Positions 41,855-49,027 of a stretch of 56,137 bases of DNA are shown piece after piece. The stretch is from the NCBI GenBank assembly GCA_947623905.1, contig CANQHX010000005.1:1-56137 (forward strand). The letters run 5' to 3'. This DNA comes from an uncultured Lachnospiraceae bacterium. GTDB taxonomy: Bacteria > Bacillota > Clostridia > Lachnospirales > Lachnospiraceae. Position 1 is the first letter of the stretch. Every line of letters starts with the position of its first letter. The position numbers and the translations under genes were made by a program. The notes below the pieces were generated by a model, which did not search any database, was not told the origin of the DNA, and saw only the letters and a program-made list of their open reading frames with translations.

Positions 41855-42761
41855 CGCCCGCAGCGCGCTTTCCTGCGCTCTCTGGAATTTTCGGATGCTG
41901 CTGAAAAACGTCCGGTTCTACATGGGGCTTCTTTTGGGATTTCTGATCTGTTTTTTTCTCACGGAAAAGACCATTTCCCTTTCTCATACGTTTGGCACCG
42001 ATCTGCAGATCTTTGAGCCTTTTGTCTGGAGCTTTGCCGACGGGGACAGCATCCTGTTCGCTTCCCTGGCGCTGCTTTTGCCCCTTTCCCAGATCCCGCG
42101 GCTGGACGCCCCGGCATCCTGCCTGATCTTTCGGGCCGGGAGGAAAAACTGGCTTCTGGGGCAGGTGCTCACGGTTTTTGCCGTCAGTCTGTTTTACACG
42201 GTCTTTCTGCTGGGCAGCACCTGCCTGCTGGCGGCGGGCAATGTCTTTTTCGCGGACCGCTGGAGCAATACCGCGGTGGTGATGAGCTTCGCGCCGGAGC
42301 AGTTTGATGTGGCGCTGGAGGTAGTGCGCCGCACGGTCAAGCAGACGACGCCGGATATCTGTGCGCTTGCCATATTTGTGCTGCTCACCCAGTACGTGCT
42401 CCTTCTTTCCCTGCTCAGTCTGTTTTTTTCTCTGTGGCGCGGGAAAACGGCGGGAAGCACCGCGGTGGTCCTGTTCAGCCTGTTGTGCTATCTCCTGACG
42501 CCGAACCGTCTGGCGGTCTGGCTGGGACTGGAGGATCTGCAGGAGCTGCGCTACATGGCAAACCGCTTTGCCGCCTGGATCTCACCGCTGCAGCATGCCG
42601 CCTACACGATGCACAGCTTCGGGGGCTATGAAAAGCTGCCCACCCTTGGGCAGACCTGCGTACTCTTCGGGGCGGTCAATCTGTTATTGCTGACCCTGTC
42701 ATTTTTTGCCGCGCAAAAAACTGTTTTTTTGTTCCGAAAAGGAGAGCAGGCGCAAGCCTGA
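41847..42761 (+). CDS. ABC-2-type permease-like membrane protein, second
   Basis: 304 residues with about six to seven membrane helices. The stretch SFADGDSILFASLALLLPLS followed by ASCLIFRAGRKNWLLGQ is shared in style with the first permease (ILFRCGRKKYLVSRF), so the two are probably paralogues. GGGAGG stands before ATG 41847, which overlaps the upstream gene. Likely the second half of a heterodimeric export channel energised by the ATPase at 42810. Substrate unknown. Confidence 0.78.
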   Translation: MFSARSALSCALWNFRMLLKNVRFYMGLLLGFLICFFLTEKTISLSHTFGTDLQIFEPFVWSFADGDSILFASLALLLPLSQIPRLDAPASCLIFRAGRKNWLLGQVLTVFAVSLFYTVFLLGSTCLLAAGNVFFADRWSNTAVVMSFAPEQFDVALEVVRRTVKQTTPDICALAIFVLLTQYVLLLSLLSLFFSLWRGKTAGSTAVVLFSLLCYLLTPNRLAVWLGLEDLQELRYMANRFAAWISPLQHAAYTMHSFGGYEKLPTLGQTCVLFGAVNLLLLTLSFFAAQKTVFLFRKGEQAQA

Positions 42762-42809
42762 TGTCCGTATCACATCGCCGCGTATTTGTTCCGGAAAGGG
42801 GAAACGATC

Positions 42810-43469
42810 ATGGATGAGATCCTCCGGGTGGAAAATATCTGGAAGAAATTTGGAAAAGAAACCGTCCTGAAAGGCGTCAGCCTGCAGATGAAGGCGGGAG
42901 AGATCTGCGGGATCGTGGGACGGAACGGTTCCGGTAAGACAGTGCTGATGAAGTGCATCCTGGGGTTTTTAAGGCCGGAGCAGGGTTCCGTAATGGTATT
43001 CGGGAAACGGATCGGCGCGGAGTGTGATTTTGCCCCGGACACCGGCATGATGATCGAGACGCCGGGCTTTCTGGATGCTGAGAGCGGCGCCGATAACCTG
43101 CGCTATCTGCTTCGTGTGGGGAAAAAACAGCCGCATATTCCCGTCGAAACCGTGATGGAAATGGTGGGGCTGGATGCCGGCAGCCGAAAGAGCGTGGGAA
43201 AGTATTCTCTGGGTATGCGCCAGCGGCTGGGCATCGCCCAGGCGATCATGGAAAAGCCCAGGCTGCTCGTGCTGGATGAACCCATGAACGGCCTGGACAA
43301 CCAGGGCGTGGAGGAGATCCGCTCCCTTTTGCTGTCTCTTGGCCGTCAGGGAACGGGGATCCTCCTGGCTTCCCACAATCCCCTGGATATCGCCGCCCTC
43401 TGCGGCAGGGTTTATGAGATGGACGCCGGAGTGCTTAAGGAAATCTCTGCAAATTTTAAAAGTGGTTAA
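42810..43469 (+). CDS. ABC transporter ATP-binding protein
   Basis: 219 residues, a single ATPase domain. Walker A GRNGSGKTVL near 36-45, signature YSLGMRQRLGIAQA near 133-146, Walker B LLVLDEPMNGLD near 153-164, and switch His in LASHNP. AAAGGGG stands 8 bases before ATG 42810. It resembles ATPases of lantibiotic-immunity and ABC-2 exporters and is the last gene of the operon begun by the two-component system. No terminator is obvious after it. Confidence 0.93.
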   Translation: MDEILRVENIWKKFGKETVLKGVSLQMKAGEICGIVGRNGSGKTVLMKCILGFLRPEQGSVMVFGKRIGAECDFAPDTGMMIETPGFLDAESGADNLRYLLRVGKKQPHIPVETVMEMVGLDAGSRKSVGKYSLGMRQRLGIAQAIMEKPRLLVLDEPMNGLDNQGVEEIRSLLLSLGRQGTGILLASHNPLDIAALCGRVYEMDAGVLKEISANFKSG

Positions 43470-43529
43470 GAAAAAAAACGGTAATGCGACTATTCATCCG
43501 AAGAGCGCTTCGTATATCACTATTATAAA

Positions 43530-43560
43530 ATTTGGAAAAGGGCTTTGATATGACTGTATT
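43530..43560 (+). repeat. 31-bp direct repeat, left copy
   Basis: Starts ATTTGGAAAAGGGCTTTG and ends TGTATT. It matches 45438-45468 at 27 of 31 positions and lies 15 bases before the -35 of the antitoxin promoter. Confidence 0.8.
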
Positions 43561-43575
43561 AATCGTGAAAGAAAG

Positions 43576-43604
43576 TTGCTTTTTTCTAAATAGTTTGGTA
43601 TACT
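43576..43604 (+). promoter_or_regulatory. Promoter of the antitoxin gene
   Basis: TTGCTT (43576-43581), 17-base spacer, TATACT (43599-43604). Confidence 0.72.
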
Positions 43605-43653
43605 GCAGGAGATGATAAAATTAAGATAAAATTTTGATAAGGAGTGCTTGGAT

Positions 43654-43914
43654 ATGTTGCAGATCAGACCTGTTTCGGATTTAAGGAACAAATTCCCTGA
43701 CATTGAAAAAATCGTAAATGCAGGAGAACCGGTTTATTTAACGAAAAACGGATATGGAGCAATGGTGGTACTTAGTATAGAAGAATATTCCAAACTGACA
43801 GACAGCGTAGAGTTGGCTTTGGATATAGCAGATAAAATGGCGGAGGAAAGTAATGCCCGCATGAGCCATGAGGAAGTTTTTGGAAACTTGCGGAGGAAGC
43901 TGAATGCGAAATGA
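43654..43914 (+). CDS. Phd/YefM-RelB-like antitoxin
   Basis: An 86-residue DNA-binding antitoxin. The N-terminus, MLQIRPVSDLRNKFPDIEKI then EPVYLTKNGYGAMVVLSIEEY, is typical of the Phd/YefM fold. The C-terminal half is helical and charged, as expected for the toxin-binding tail. GGAG stands 9 bases before ATG 43654. It overlaps the toxin start by 11 bases in the usual way. Because the toxin is broken, this gene may remain as a repressor or as protection against related toxins. Confidence 0.88.
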   Translation: MLQIRPVSDLRNKFPDIEKIVNAGEPVYLTKNGYGAMVVLSIEEYSKLTDSVELALDIADKMAEESNARMSHEEVFGNLRRKLNAK

Positions 43915-44108
43915 AAAATATAGATTGAGATATCTGCCGCTATTTTATCAGGATCTTGATGAAAAGATAACTTATATTGTGGGAAAATTAAAAAATCCGA
44001 AAGCTGCGAGTGATTTATTATGTGGTGATAGATGATGATCCTGATGATCTGATCATGGAGGTAAGAAGGTTTCTCTATGATGGTCAGGATCGGGAGAAGA
44101 TGATATAG
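43904..44108 (+). pseudogene. ParE/RelE-family toxin with internal deletion and frameshift
   Basis: ATG 43904, with GGAGG 7 bases before it, opens a ParE-like start (MRNEKYRLRYLPLFYQDLDE then VGKLKNPKAASDLL). The frame then runs into a stop at 44033-44035 after 43 residues. In another frame, from 44016 to the stop at 44108, the expected ParE tail appears: YYVVIDDDPDDLIMEVRRFL then YDGQDREKMI. About 45 middle codons are missing and the frame is shifted. The junction lies near 44014-44024 at a TTATTATG stretch. The toxin should be inactive. Confidence 0.85.
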
Positions 44109-44154
44109 TAAATTTACTCATCTCTTGCGATATATTTTATATCCCCGTTCAAAT

Positions 44155-44175
44155 AAATCTTTACATCAAAGATTT
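44155..44175. terminator. Small hairpin between the toxin remnant and the peptidase gene
   Basis: AAATCTTT, loop ACATC, AAAGATTT: an 8-bp AT-rich stem after both convergent genes. A weak terminator candidate. Confidence 0.4.
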
Positions 44176-44180
44176 GATTC

Positions 44181-45350
44181 TCACAATCGTTCCCTGTCCG
44201 GAAATAAAGCAATTTCCTCATCACGGCCTGCATCCGGCCTTAAAAACAGGCAGGTTGAAACTCTGAAAGAAATTTCAGTATGAGGCGTCCGGAATCTTTT
44301 CGGCATACCGAAGGAATCCGGTTTTCCACCGGTAGGCGAACCGACGATCTTTGCAATGCCGTTGTCCTTTAAGGTGACGGCAAAGGTTCTCGCGCTGCTG
44401 AACGTGTGTTGGGAAACTTTACAATAAATTTTCGCAGGAAGATGAAATCTGCCTGTTGGATTTTTCACAATATCTGATCTTCTGGTGATATATTTAGGGA
44501 TCCCGGATGTGTAATCGATCATCTCATATCTTCTGAATTTGTCGATATCGACATATTTGATAAATTCATCTATTACCGCCGAAGATCCTCCCATATTCCG
44601 GCTCAGATCCAAAATAAATGTTTTGATCTTATTTTTTTCGCAAAACTCTGCCAGATCGTTCAGTGTCTTTTTGTAAGCCTCATTATAAATGCAGGCGTCC
44701 AGATGTAAGGTAACTGTTTTTTGGTCAATTTCATAAGAAAGAAAATCCTTATCTTCTTTAAATTGCAGGAATCCGTTGTAATTCTGCAGCTTGCAGCGCT
44801 TTTTTTGTATTTTTCCATCAACTAAAAAGGCAATCTCACAGTTTTCCCGGTGAAACAGTCGTTTTAAATTTATTTCACTGAAAAGATGATAGTTTTTGTA
44901 AGGATAAGCAGCCAGCCTGCTCTTTACCAGATACTTGTTTTCGTGGGGGATCCTTTCCGACATGAGATCAACAATGTTTTCAATGGGTATATTTTCTATG
45001 GCTGTGATTTGGCTGCCGGCCGGTATCTCTTCATAATCCCGCAAAAGCAGCAGCCTGTCTCTCTGCCAGTCACATGAAATATGCAGGCACTTGTCCCGTG
45101 ATGTGTACGGCAATTCGATATTTGTATGTCCGTCATGAAAAAACATAGTCAGCCGTGTCATGGCATCGATAAGTTCTGCCGGTTTCGCTGCCGCATCCTG
45201 CCTGACAGATATCGCAGTCTGAAAGCGGGCCAATTCCTGATGATACAGCTGTTCAAACTGCGCCCGCTTTTCCTGCTCCAGAAGCAATAAGGGGTGATCT
45301 GATAATTTTGCATACAAAAAAGCCAGATCTTCCGATAAATATTCGTCCAT
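44181..45350 (-). CDS. S41-family (C-terminal processing) peptidase-like protein
   Basis: 389 residues. The C-terminal half resembles S41 peptidases: TFILDLSRNMGGSS near 245-258, then TFSSARTFAVTLKDNGIAKI and VGSPTGGKP. The first Ser of SSAR and the Lys of GGKP are 25 residues apart, like the catalytic Ser-Lys pair of these enzymes. No signal peptide or PDZ domain is clear, so it may act in the cytoplasm. ATG 45350 (MDEYLSED) is preferred, with AAAGGAAC upstream, over GTG 45389. It has a good promoter at 45405-45433. Substrate unknown. Confidence 0.78.
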   Translation of the reverse strand: MDEYLSEDLAFLYAKLSDHPLLLLEQEKRAQFEQLYHQELARFQTAISVRQDAAAKPAELIDAMTRLTMFFHDGHTNIELPYTSRDKCLHISCDWQRDRLLLLRDYEEIPAGSQITAIENIPIENIVDLMSERIPHENKYLVKSRLAAYPYKNYHLFSEINLKRLFHRENCEIAFLVDGKIQKKRCKLQNYNGFLQFKEDKDFLSYEIDQKTVTLHLDACIYNEAYKKTLNDLAEFCEKNKIKTFILDLSRNMGGSSAVIDEFIKYVDIDKFRRYEMIDYTSGIPKYITRRSDIVKNPTGRFHLPAKIYCKVSQHTFSSARTFAVTLKDNGIAKIVGSPTGGKPDSFGMPKRFRTPHTEISFRVSTCLFLRPDAGRDEEIALFPDRERL

Positions 45351-45404
45351 CTTGTTCCTTTCCGCCAGCCTTAAGGAAATTTTCAACACAGCTTCATCTG
45401 CTAT

Positions 45405-45433
45405 ATTATACCTATCAGGATTCTAATATTCAA
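45405..45433 (-). promoter_or_regulatory. Promoter of the S41-like gene
   Basis: Reverse strand TTGAAT (45433-45428), 17-base spacer, TATAAT (45410-45405). Confidence 0.75.
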
Positions 45434-45437
45434 TACC

Positions 45438-45468
45438 ATTTGGGAAAGGGCTTTGATGTGACCATATT
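45438..45468 (+). repeat. 31-bp direct repeat, right copy
   Basis: Starts ATTTGGGAAAGGGCTTTG and ends CATATT. Same orientation as 43530-43560, 27 of 31 bases identical. Confidence 0.8.
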
Positions 45469-45498
45469 TTAAAATTTAATAACCAGAAACGGTCGTAA

Positions 45499-45526
45499 AA
45501 TCAATCGTAAAAAAATACGATTGATT
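45499..45526. repeat. Perfect inverted repeat
   Basis: AATCAATCGTA (45499-45509), six A, TACGATTGATT (45516-45526): an 11-bp stem with no function assigned. It lies just right of the direct repeat copy. Confidence 0.75.
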
Positions 45527-45540
45527 CTATGCGTAATAAA

Positions 45541-45578
45541 AGGGTGCGGACATTTTCTTGCACTAAATGACCGCACCC
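45541..45578 (-). terminator. Terminator of the MacB-type ABC operon
   Basis: Reverse strand GGGTGCGG pairs with CCGCACCC across a loop of about 20 bases and is followed by TTTTATT. Confidence 0.75.
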
Positions 45579-45602
45579 CTGGGTAATTTTTCAGACATCC
45601 AC

Positions 45603-46247
45603 TTATTTTTCCAGCCTGTACACCTGATCGGCCTGGTTGGCCACCTGGGGAGAGTGGGTCACGATGATCACGCATTTCCCTTCGCCGGTCAGCATGCGGA
45701 AGATGCTCATGATCTCCGACTGGGTCTCTCCGTCCAGATTGCCGGTGGGTTCGTCCGCCAGGATGATCTCCGGGCCGTAGGACAGGGCACGGGCGATGGC
45801 CACCCGCTGCTGCTGGCCGCCGGAGAGCTTCAGCACCCGCCGGTTGGCTTCTTCCTCTGACAAGCCTACCTTCTGCAGCAGCTCCAGGGCGGTCTCTTTT
45901 TTGGGACGGTCAAATTTTTTGCCGGAAATGTTCATGGAAAGCACCACGTTTTCCAAAGCCGTCAGGTGGGGCAGCAGGTTGAAGCTCTGGAACACCACGC
46001 CCACATATCGGCTGCGGAATTTGTATTTGTCGATCTTTGCGATATCCTCGTCGTTGAGATAGATGGCGCCTTCCGTGGGCTTTGCCAGGCTGGACAGGAT
46101 GGACAGCAGAGTGGTCTTTCCCGCGCCGGACTTGCCTACGATGGCGTAGATGCAGCCTTTGTCAAAATCATAACTCAGATCATTCAGTACCTTTTCAGAA
46201 GAATGGTCATATTGATAGGAAATATGGTCCAATCTCAGTAAACTCAT
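45603..46247 (-). CDS. MacB/LolD-type ABC transporter ATP-binding protein
   Basis: 214 residues. Walker A VGKSGAGKTTLL near 36-47, Q-loop VVFQSFNLLPHLTALENV, signature LSGGQQQRVAIARAL near 136-150, Walker B IILADEPTGNLD near 157-168. The LSGGQQQRVAIARA and LADEPTGNLD pattern is that of ATPases paired with FtsX-like permeases. The ATG at 46247 with GGAG upstream is preferred over an upstream start lying in a tandem repeat. The permease gene is 177 bases upstream and the divergent two-component system lies beyond it. Confidence 0.94.
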   Translation of the reverse strand: MSLLRLDHISYQYDHSSEKVLNDLSYDFDKGCIYAIVGKSGAGKTTLLSILSSLAKPTEGAIYLNDEDIAKIDKYKFRSRYVGVVFQSFNLLPHLTALENVVLSMNISGKKFDRPKKETALELLQKVGLSEEEANRRVLKLSGGQQQRVAIARALSYGPEIILADEPTGNLDGETQSEIMSIFRMLTGEGKCVIIVTHSPQVANQADQVYRLEK

Positions 46248-46296
46248 AGCAATCTCCATTTCCGCCCTATAAGGGCTTTTTTTGACAGGAATAACA

Positions 46297-46383
46297 GGGA
46301 CGGGGCGCACAGCCGGCAGGGACGGGGCGCACAGCCGGCAGACATAGGTCATACTGCCGACAGGCACCAGGCGCGCAGCCGGC
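46297..46383 (+). repeat. 22-bp tandem repeat in the gap between permease and ATPase genes
   Basis: Two identical units of GGGACGGGGCGCACAGCCGG plus CA at 46297-46318 and 46319-46340. A diverged third copy (GGCACCAGGCGCGCAGCCGG plus CA) ends near 46383. Confidence 0.85.
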
Positions 46384-46424
46384 AGACACCGGCCGAGCAG
46401 TGCCTGCAGGGTCTTTCGACAGTC

Positions 46425-48149
46425 TTACGATCTGCTGGAAAGTATTTTCAGAGGTTCATACCGCAGGATGCTGATCAGCGCCGCAAGGCTGGAAAGAACG
46501 GTCAGCAGGATCCCCACGCCCATCAGCTGGGCGATGACGGTCAGGTTGGTAGCGCTGGTGACGGAATCCACATAGCTGGCTGCCGGAGAAGCCTCCCGGT
46601 CAAACCGTCCGCCTTTCATACCGGGACCGTTCTGTCCCTGGTCTGCCGGACCTCCCTGCATATCTCCTCTGTCAAAACCGAAGTTTTCGCTGACCGTGTT
46701 GCCGGAAGCCTCCCGGCTGCTGATCTGATTGGCCAGCAGAGCGTTTGTCACAGGCACGGAAACGGCGGCTCCTATGCCTGCCCCTAGGAAAATGGCTACG
46801 AACGTCACAAGAAAGAGCTCTGTGATAAACTGCGCGGCCACCTTTCCTTTTTTCATGCCGATGGCAGTCAGCACGCCTACTTCATATTTTCGCTCCCGCA
46901 GGTTGAAGATGTTGACGGTGACCAGAATGATGCCGCCCACCAGCAGGACGATGAGGAAGAACCACATGGCTGCGGTGCTCAGCGTCTCCAGAGGGGTCAG
47001 GCTGTTTTCAAAGGCGGCCAGATCCATGGAAGAGACGGTGTAGTCGTCGCTGAGGCCCAGATCCCGGACCTGTTCCGTGAAGGCGTTGTAGTGGTCGGCG
47101 CTGGAGAAGGTATAGGTGAAAGCCAGTGTGATATCCAGAGCGGCGGATACCTCCTCCCCGGCGCTGTCGGTGGTCTTGTTGTCTGCCTCCTCAGAGGCGT
47201 CGGCAATGGCCTGGAGGGCGCTGTAATTCATATAGATGTTGTTGGCCGGGTCGTTCATGGCGAACCGGTTGTTTTCCTGAGAAGAGGACGCGGAGTTTGT
47301 GTAAATGCCGCTGACGGTGAGGGTATAGGTTTCCTCCTCCGCCTTGGGATTGCACAGGGTAATGGTGTCCCCTGCGGAAATGCCGTTGTACATGGCCAGC
47401 TCGTTGCTGATGATGCAGGTCAGGTCCGCTGACGTTTCGTCAAACATTTCCCCTTCCGTGACGGTATAGCTGCCGTCCTCTCCGAACAGGGAAAGCATGG
47501 CGTCGTAGGAGGAGTATCCGGTGATGGAAAAGTCCCCTTCGTTGACCTGGAACCGGCGGCCGCCCATGCCGGGACCGGCGCCGCCTCCCATATCGCCTCC
47601 CTGGCCGTTCATGCCGCCTATACCGCCTGTCTGGGCTTCCATGCCGTTCATGCCGGGCGCCTGGCCTCTTTCATCTGTCTGTCCGGAAGTCCCATCGGGA
47701 GAGGCAGTGGCGGCAGTTTCATCCTCCGACTCCTCTTCCGTGCCGTAGGCCAGCAGGTCGCCGGTGGCGTCCAGGGAGAATGCTCCGGAATAATAATATC
47801 CGTCTCCTTCCCGCTGGGCCTGGGTATAGGTCATGTAGTCCTCCAGGGAAAGAGAAGACCCCTGCAGGATGTCAAAATCAAATCTGCCTCTGTCGGGCCG
47901 TCCTCCGTTCTGACCGGAAGGTTCCCCTGTAGGAGGAGCCATTTCCTCCATGGCTTTTGTGCGGTCAAAGGAGATCTGGGCGGTGATGGTCATATCCTGC
48001 AGGGTATCCTGCCGGGCGGCTTCCGCGGCCTGCCGGATGGACAGGGCCACGCACGCCGACACGGCGATCACAAGGACGATGATGCCCATGAGGATATTGC
48101 GCAGCTTGTTGCGGGTGATGCTTTTACATGCGTTTTGTATAATGTACAT
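46425..48149 (-). CDS. FtsX/MacB-like ABC transporter permease with Gly/Met-rich insertions
   Basis: 574 residues. A first membrane helix (ILMGIIVLVIAVSACVALSI) is followed by a large extracellular domain (about 45-385), then three C-terminal helices (from WFFLIVLLVGGIILVTVNIF) with the FtsX-type stretch NLRERKYEVGVLTAIGM. Two low-complexity Gly/Met-rich stretches stand out: about residues 170-200 (GMNGMEAQTGGIGGMNGQGG then DMGGGAGPGMGGRR) and about 505-530 (DMQGGPADQGQNGPGMKGG). ATG 48149 has GGAGG 5 bases upstream. It pairs with the ATPase at 45603; the divergent two-component system probably regulates it. Substrate unknown, perhaps antimicrobial peptides or metals. Confidence 0.9.
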   Translation of the reverse strand: MYIIQNACKSITRNKLRNILMGIIVLVIAVSACVALSIRQAAEAARQDTLQDMTITAQISFDRTKAMEEMAPPTGEPSGQNGGRPDRGRFDFDILQGSSLSLEDYMTYTQAQREGDGYYYSGAFSLDATGDLLAYGTEEESEDETAATASPDGTSGQTDERGQAPGMNGMEAQTGGIGGMNGQGGDMGGGAGPGMGGRRFQVNEGDFSITGYSSYDAMLSLFGEDGSYTVTEGEMFDETSADLTCIISNELAMYNGISAGDTITLCNPKAEEETYTLTVSGIYTNSASSSQENNRFAMNDPANNIYMNYSALQAIADASEEADNKTTDSAGEEVSAALDITLAFTYTFSSADHYNAFTEQVRDLGLSDDYTVSSMDLAAFENSLTPLETLSTAAMWFFLIVLLVGGIILVTVNIFNLRERKYEVGVLTAIGMKKGKVAAQFITELFLVTFVAIFLGAGIGAAVSVPVTNALLANQISSREASGNTVSENFGFDRGDMQGGPADQGQNGPGMKGGRFDREASPAASYVDSVTSATNLTVIAQLMGVGILLTVLSSLAALISILRYEPLKILSSRS

Positions 48150-48251
48150 AGCTTCCTCCATTTCAAAAATGTTCTAAGGTCCAGTATAGATGCCCTTCCT
48201 TAATTGAACCTAAATCAAATCTGAACATTTGGTTAAAAAGTCGTTTGTCCC

Positions 48252-48280
48252 TTGCAAAAAGCGTTTTACATGGGTATGAT
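48252..48280 (+). promoter_or_regulatory. Promoter of the second two-component operon
   Basis: TTGCAA (48252-48257), 17-base spacer, TATGAT (48275-48280). Confidence 0.7.
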
Positions 48281-48324
48281 GGGGTCACGGATCCATATAG
48301 CGTAAGACGGATAGGAGGAGACGT

Positions 48325-48999
48325 ATGAGGCTTTTGATCGCGGAGGATGAACGGGATATCGCCATGGCGCTGGAAACCCTTCTCAGGCGCAATAACTATG
48401 GCGTGGACACGGTGTACAACGGAAAGGACGCATATGAATATGCAGTTTCGGGCAATTATGACGGCATCATACTGGATATCATGATGCCGGAAATGGACGG
48501 CCTGGAGGTGCTGCGCCGTCTGCGGGCCGGGGGAACGACCACTCCCGTGATGCTGCTCACCGCCAAGGGAGAAGTGGAGGACCGGGTGAGTGGTCTGGAC
48601 GCGGGCGCGGACGACTATCTGCCCAAGCCCTTTGCGGTCAGCGAGCTGATGGCGCGGGTGCGGGCCATGCTCCGGCGCAGGGACCAGTATCAGACGGATC
48701 TGCTGGGATATGAAGGTCTTACGTTAAATCCCGATACCATGGAGATGGCATACGCCGGCGGCAGGCTGCAGCTGGCGGGCCGGGAATATCAGGTGTTGGA
48801 AATGCTCATGGATTCTCCCGGCACCATCGTGTCGGCGGACAAGATGATGGACCACATCTGGGGCTGGGATACAGACGTGGACGTGAGCGTAGTCTGGGTG
48901 TACATTTCCAACCTGCGCAAAAAGCTTGCTCATCTGGACGCGCCCATGGAGATCCGGGGCGTGAGGGGAGTGGGCTACTGCCTGCAGAAGAAACGATAA
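48325..48999 (+). CDS. OmpR-family response regulator
   Basis: 224 residues. Receiver domain with acidic E7-D8, phospho-acceptor D51 in IILDIMMPEMDG, and Lys in DDYLPKPFA. The winged helix (about 130-223) has LAGREYQVLEMLMDSPG and VWVYISNLRKKL. GGAGGAG stands before ATG 48325. It diverges from the ABC permease gene and is followed by its kinase 28 bases on. The likely target is the divergent MacB-type transporter. Confidence 0.95.
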   Translation: MRLLIAEDERDIAMALETLLRRNNYGVDTVYNGKDAYEYAVSGNYDGIILDIMMPEMDGLEVLRRLRAGGTTTPVMLLTAKGEVEDRVSGLDAGADDYLPKPFAVSELMARVRAMLRRRDQYQTDLLGYEGLTLNPDTMEMAYAGGRLQLAGREYQVLEMLMDSPGTIVSADKMMDHIWGWDTDVDVSVVWVYISNLRKKLAHLDAPMEIRGVRGVGYCLQKKR

Positions 49000-49027
49000 A
49001 TAGAAATGCTGCGGAATGAGGATTTAT

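Noticed and set aside
46263-46282. GCCCT-ATA-AGGGC followed by seven T on the + strand, looking like a terminator
   Set aside because: Both neighbouring genes are on the - strand, where the T-run becomes an A-run before the stem, so it would not end their transcripts.
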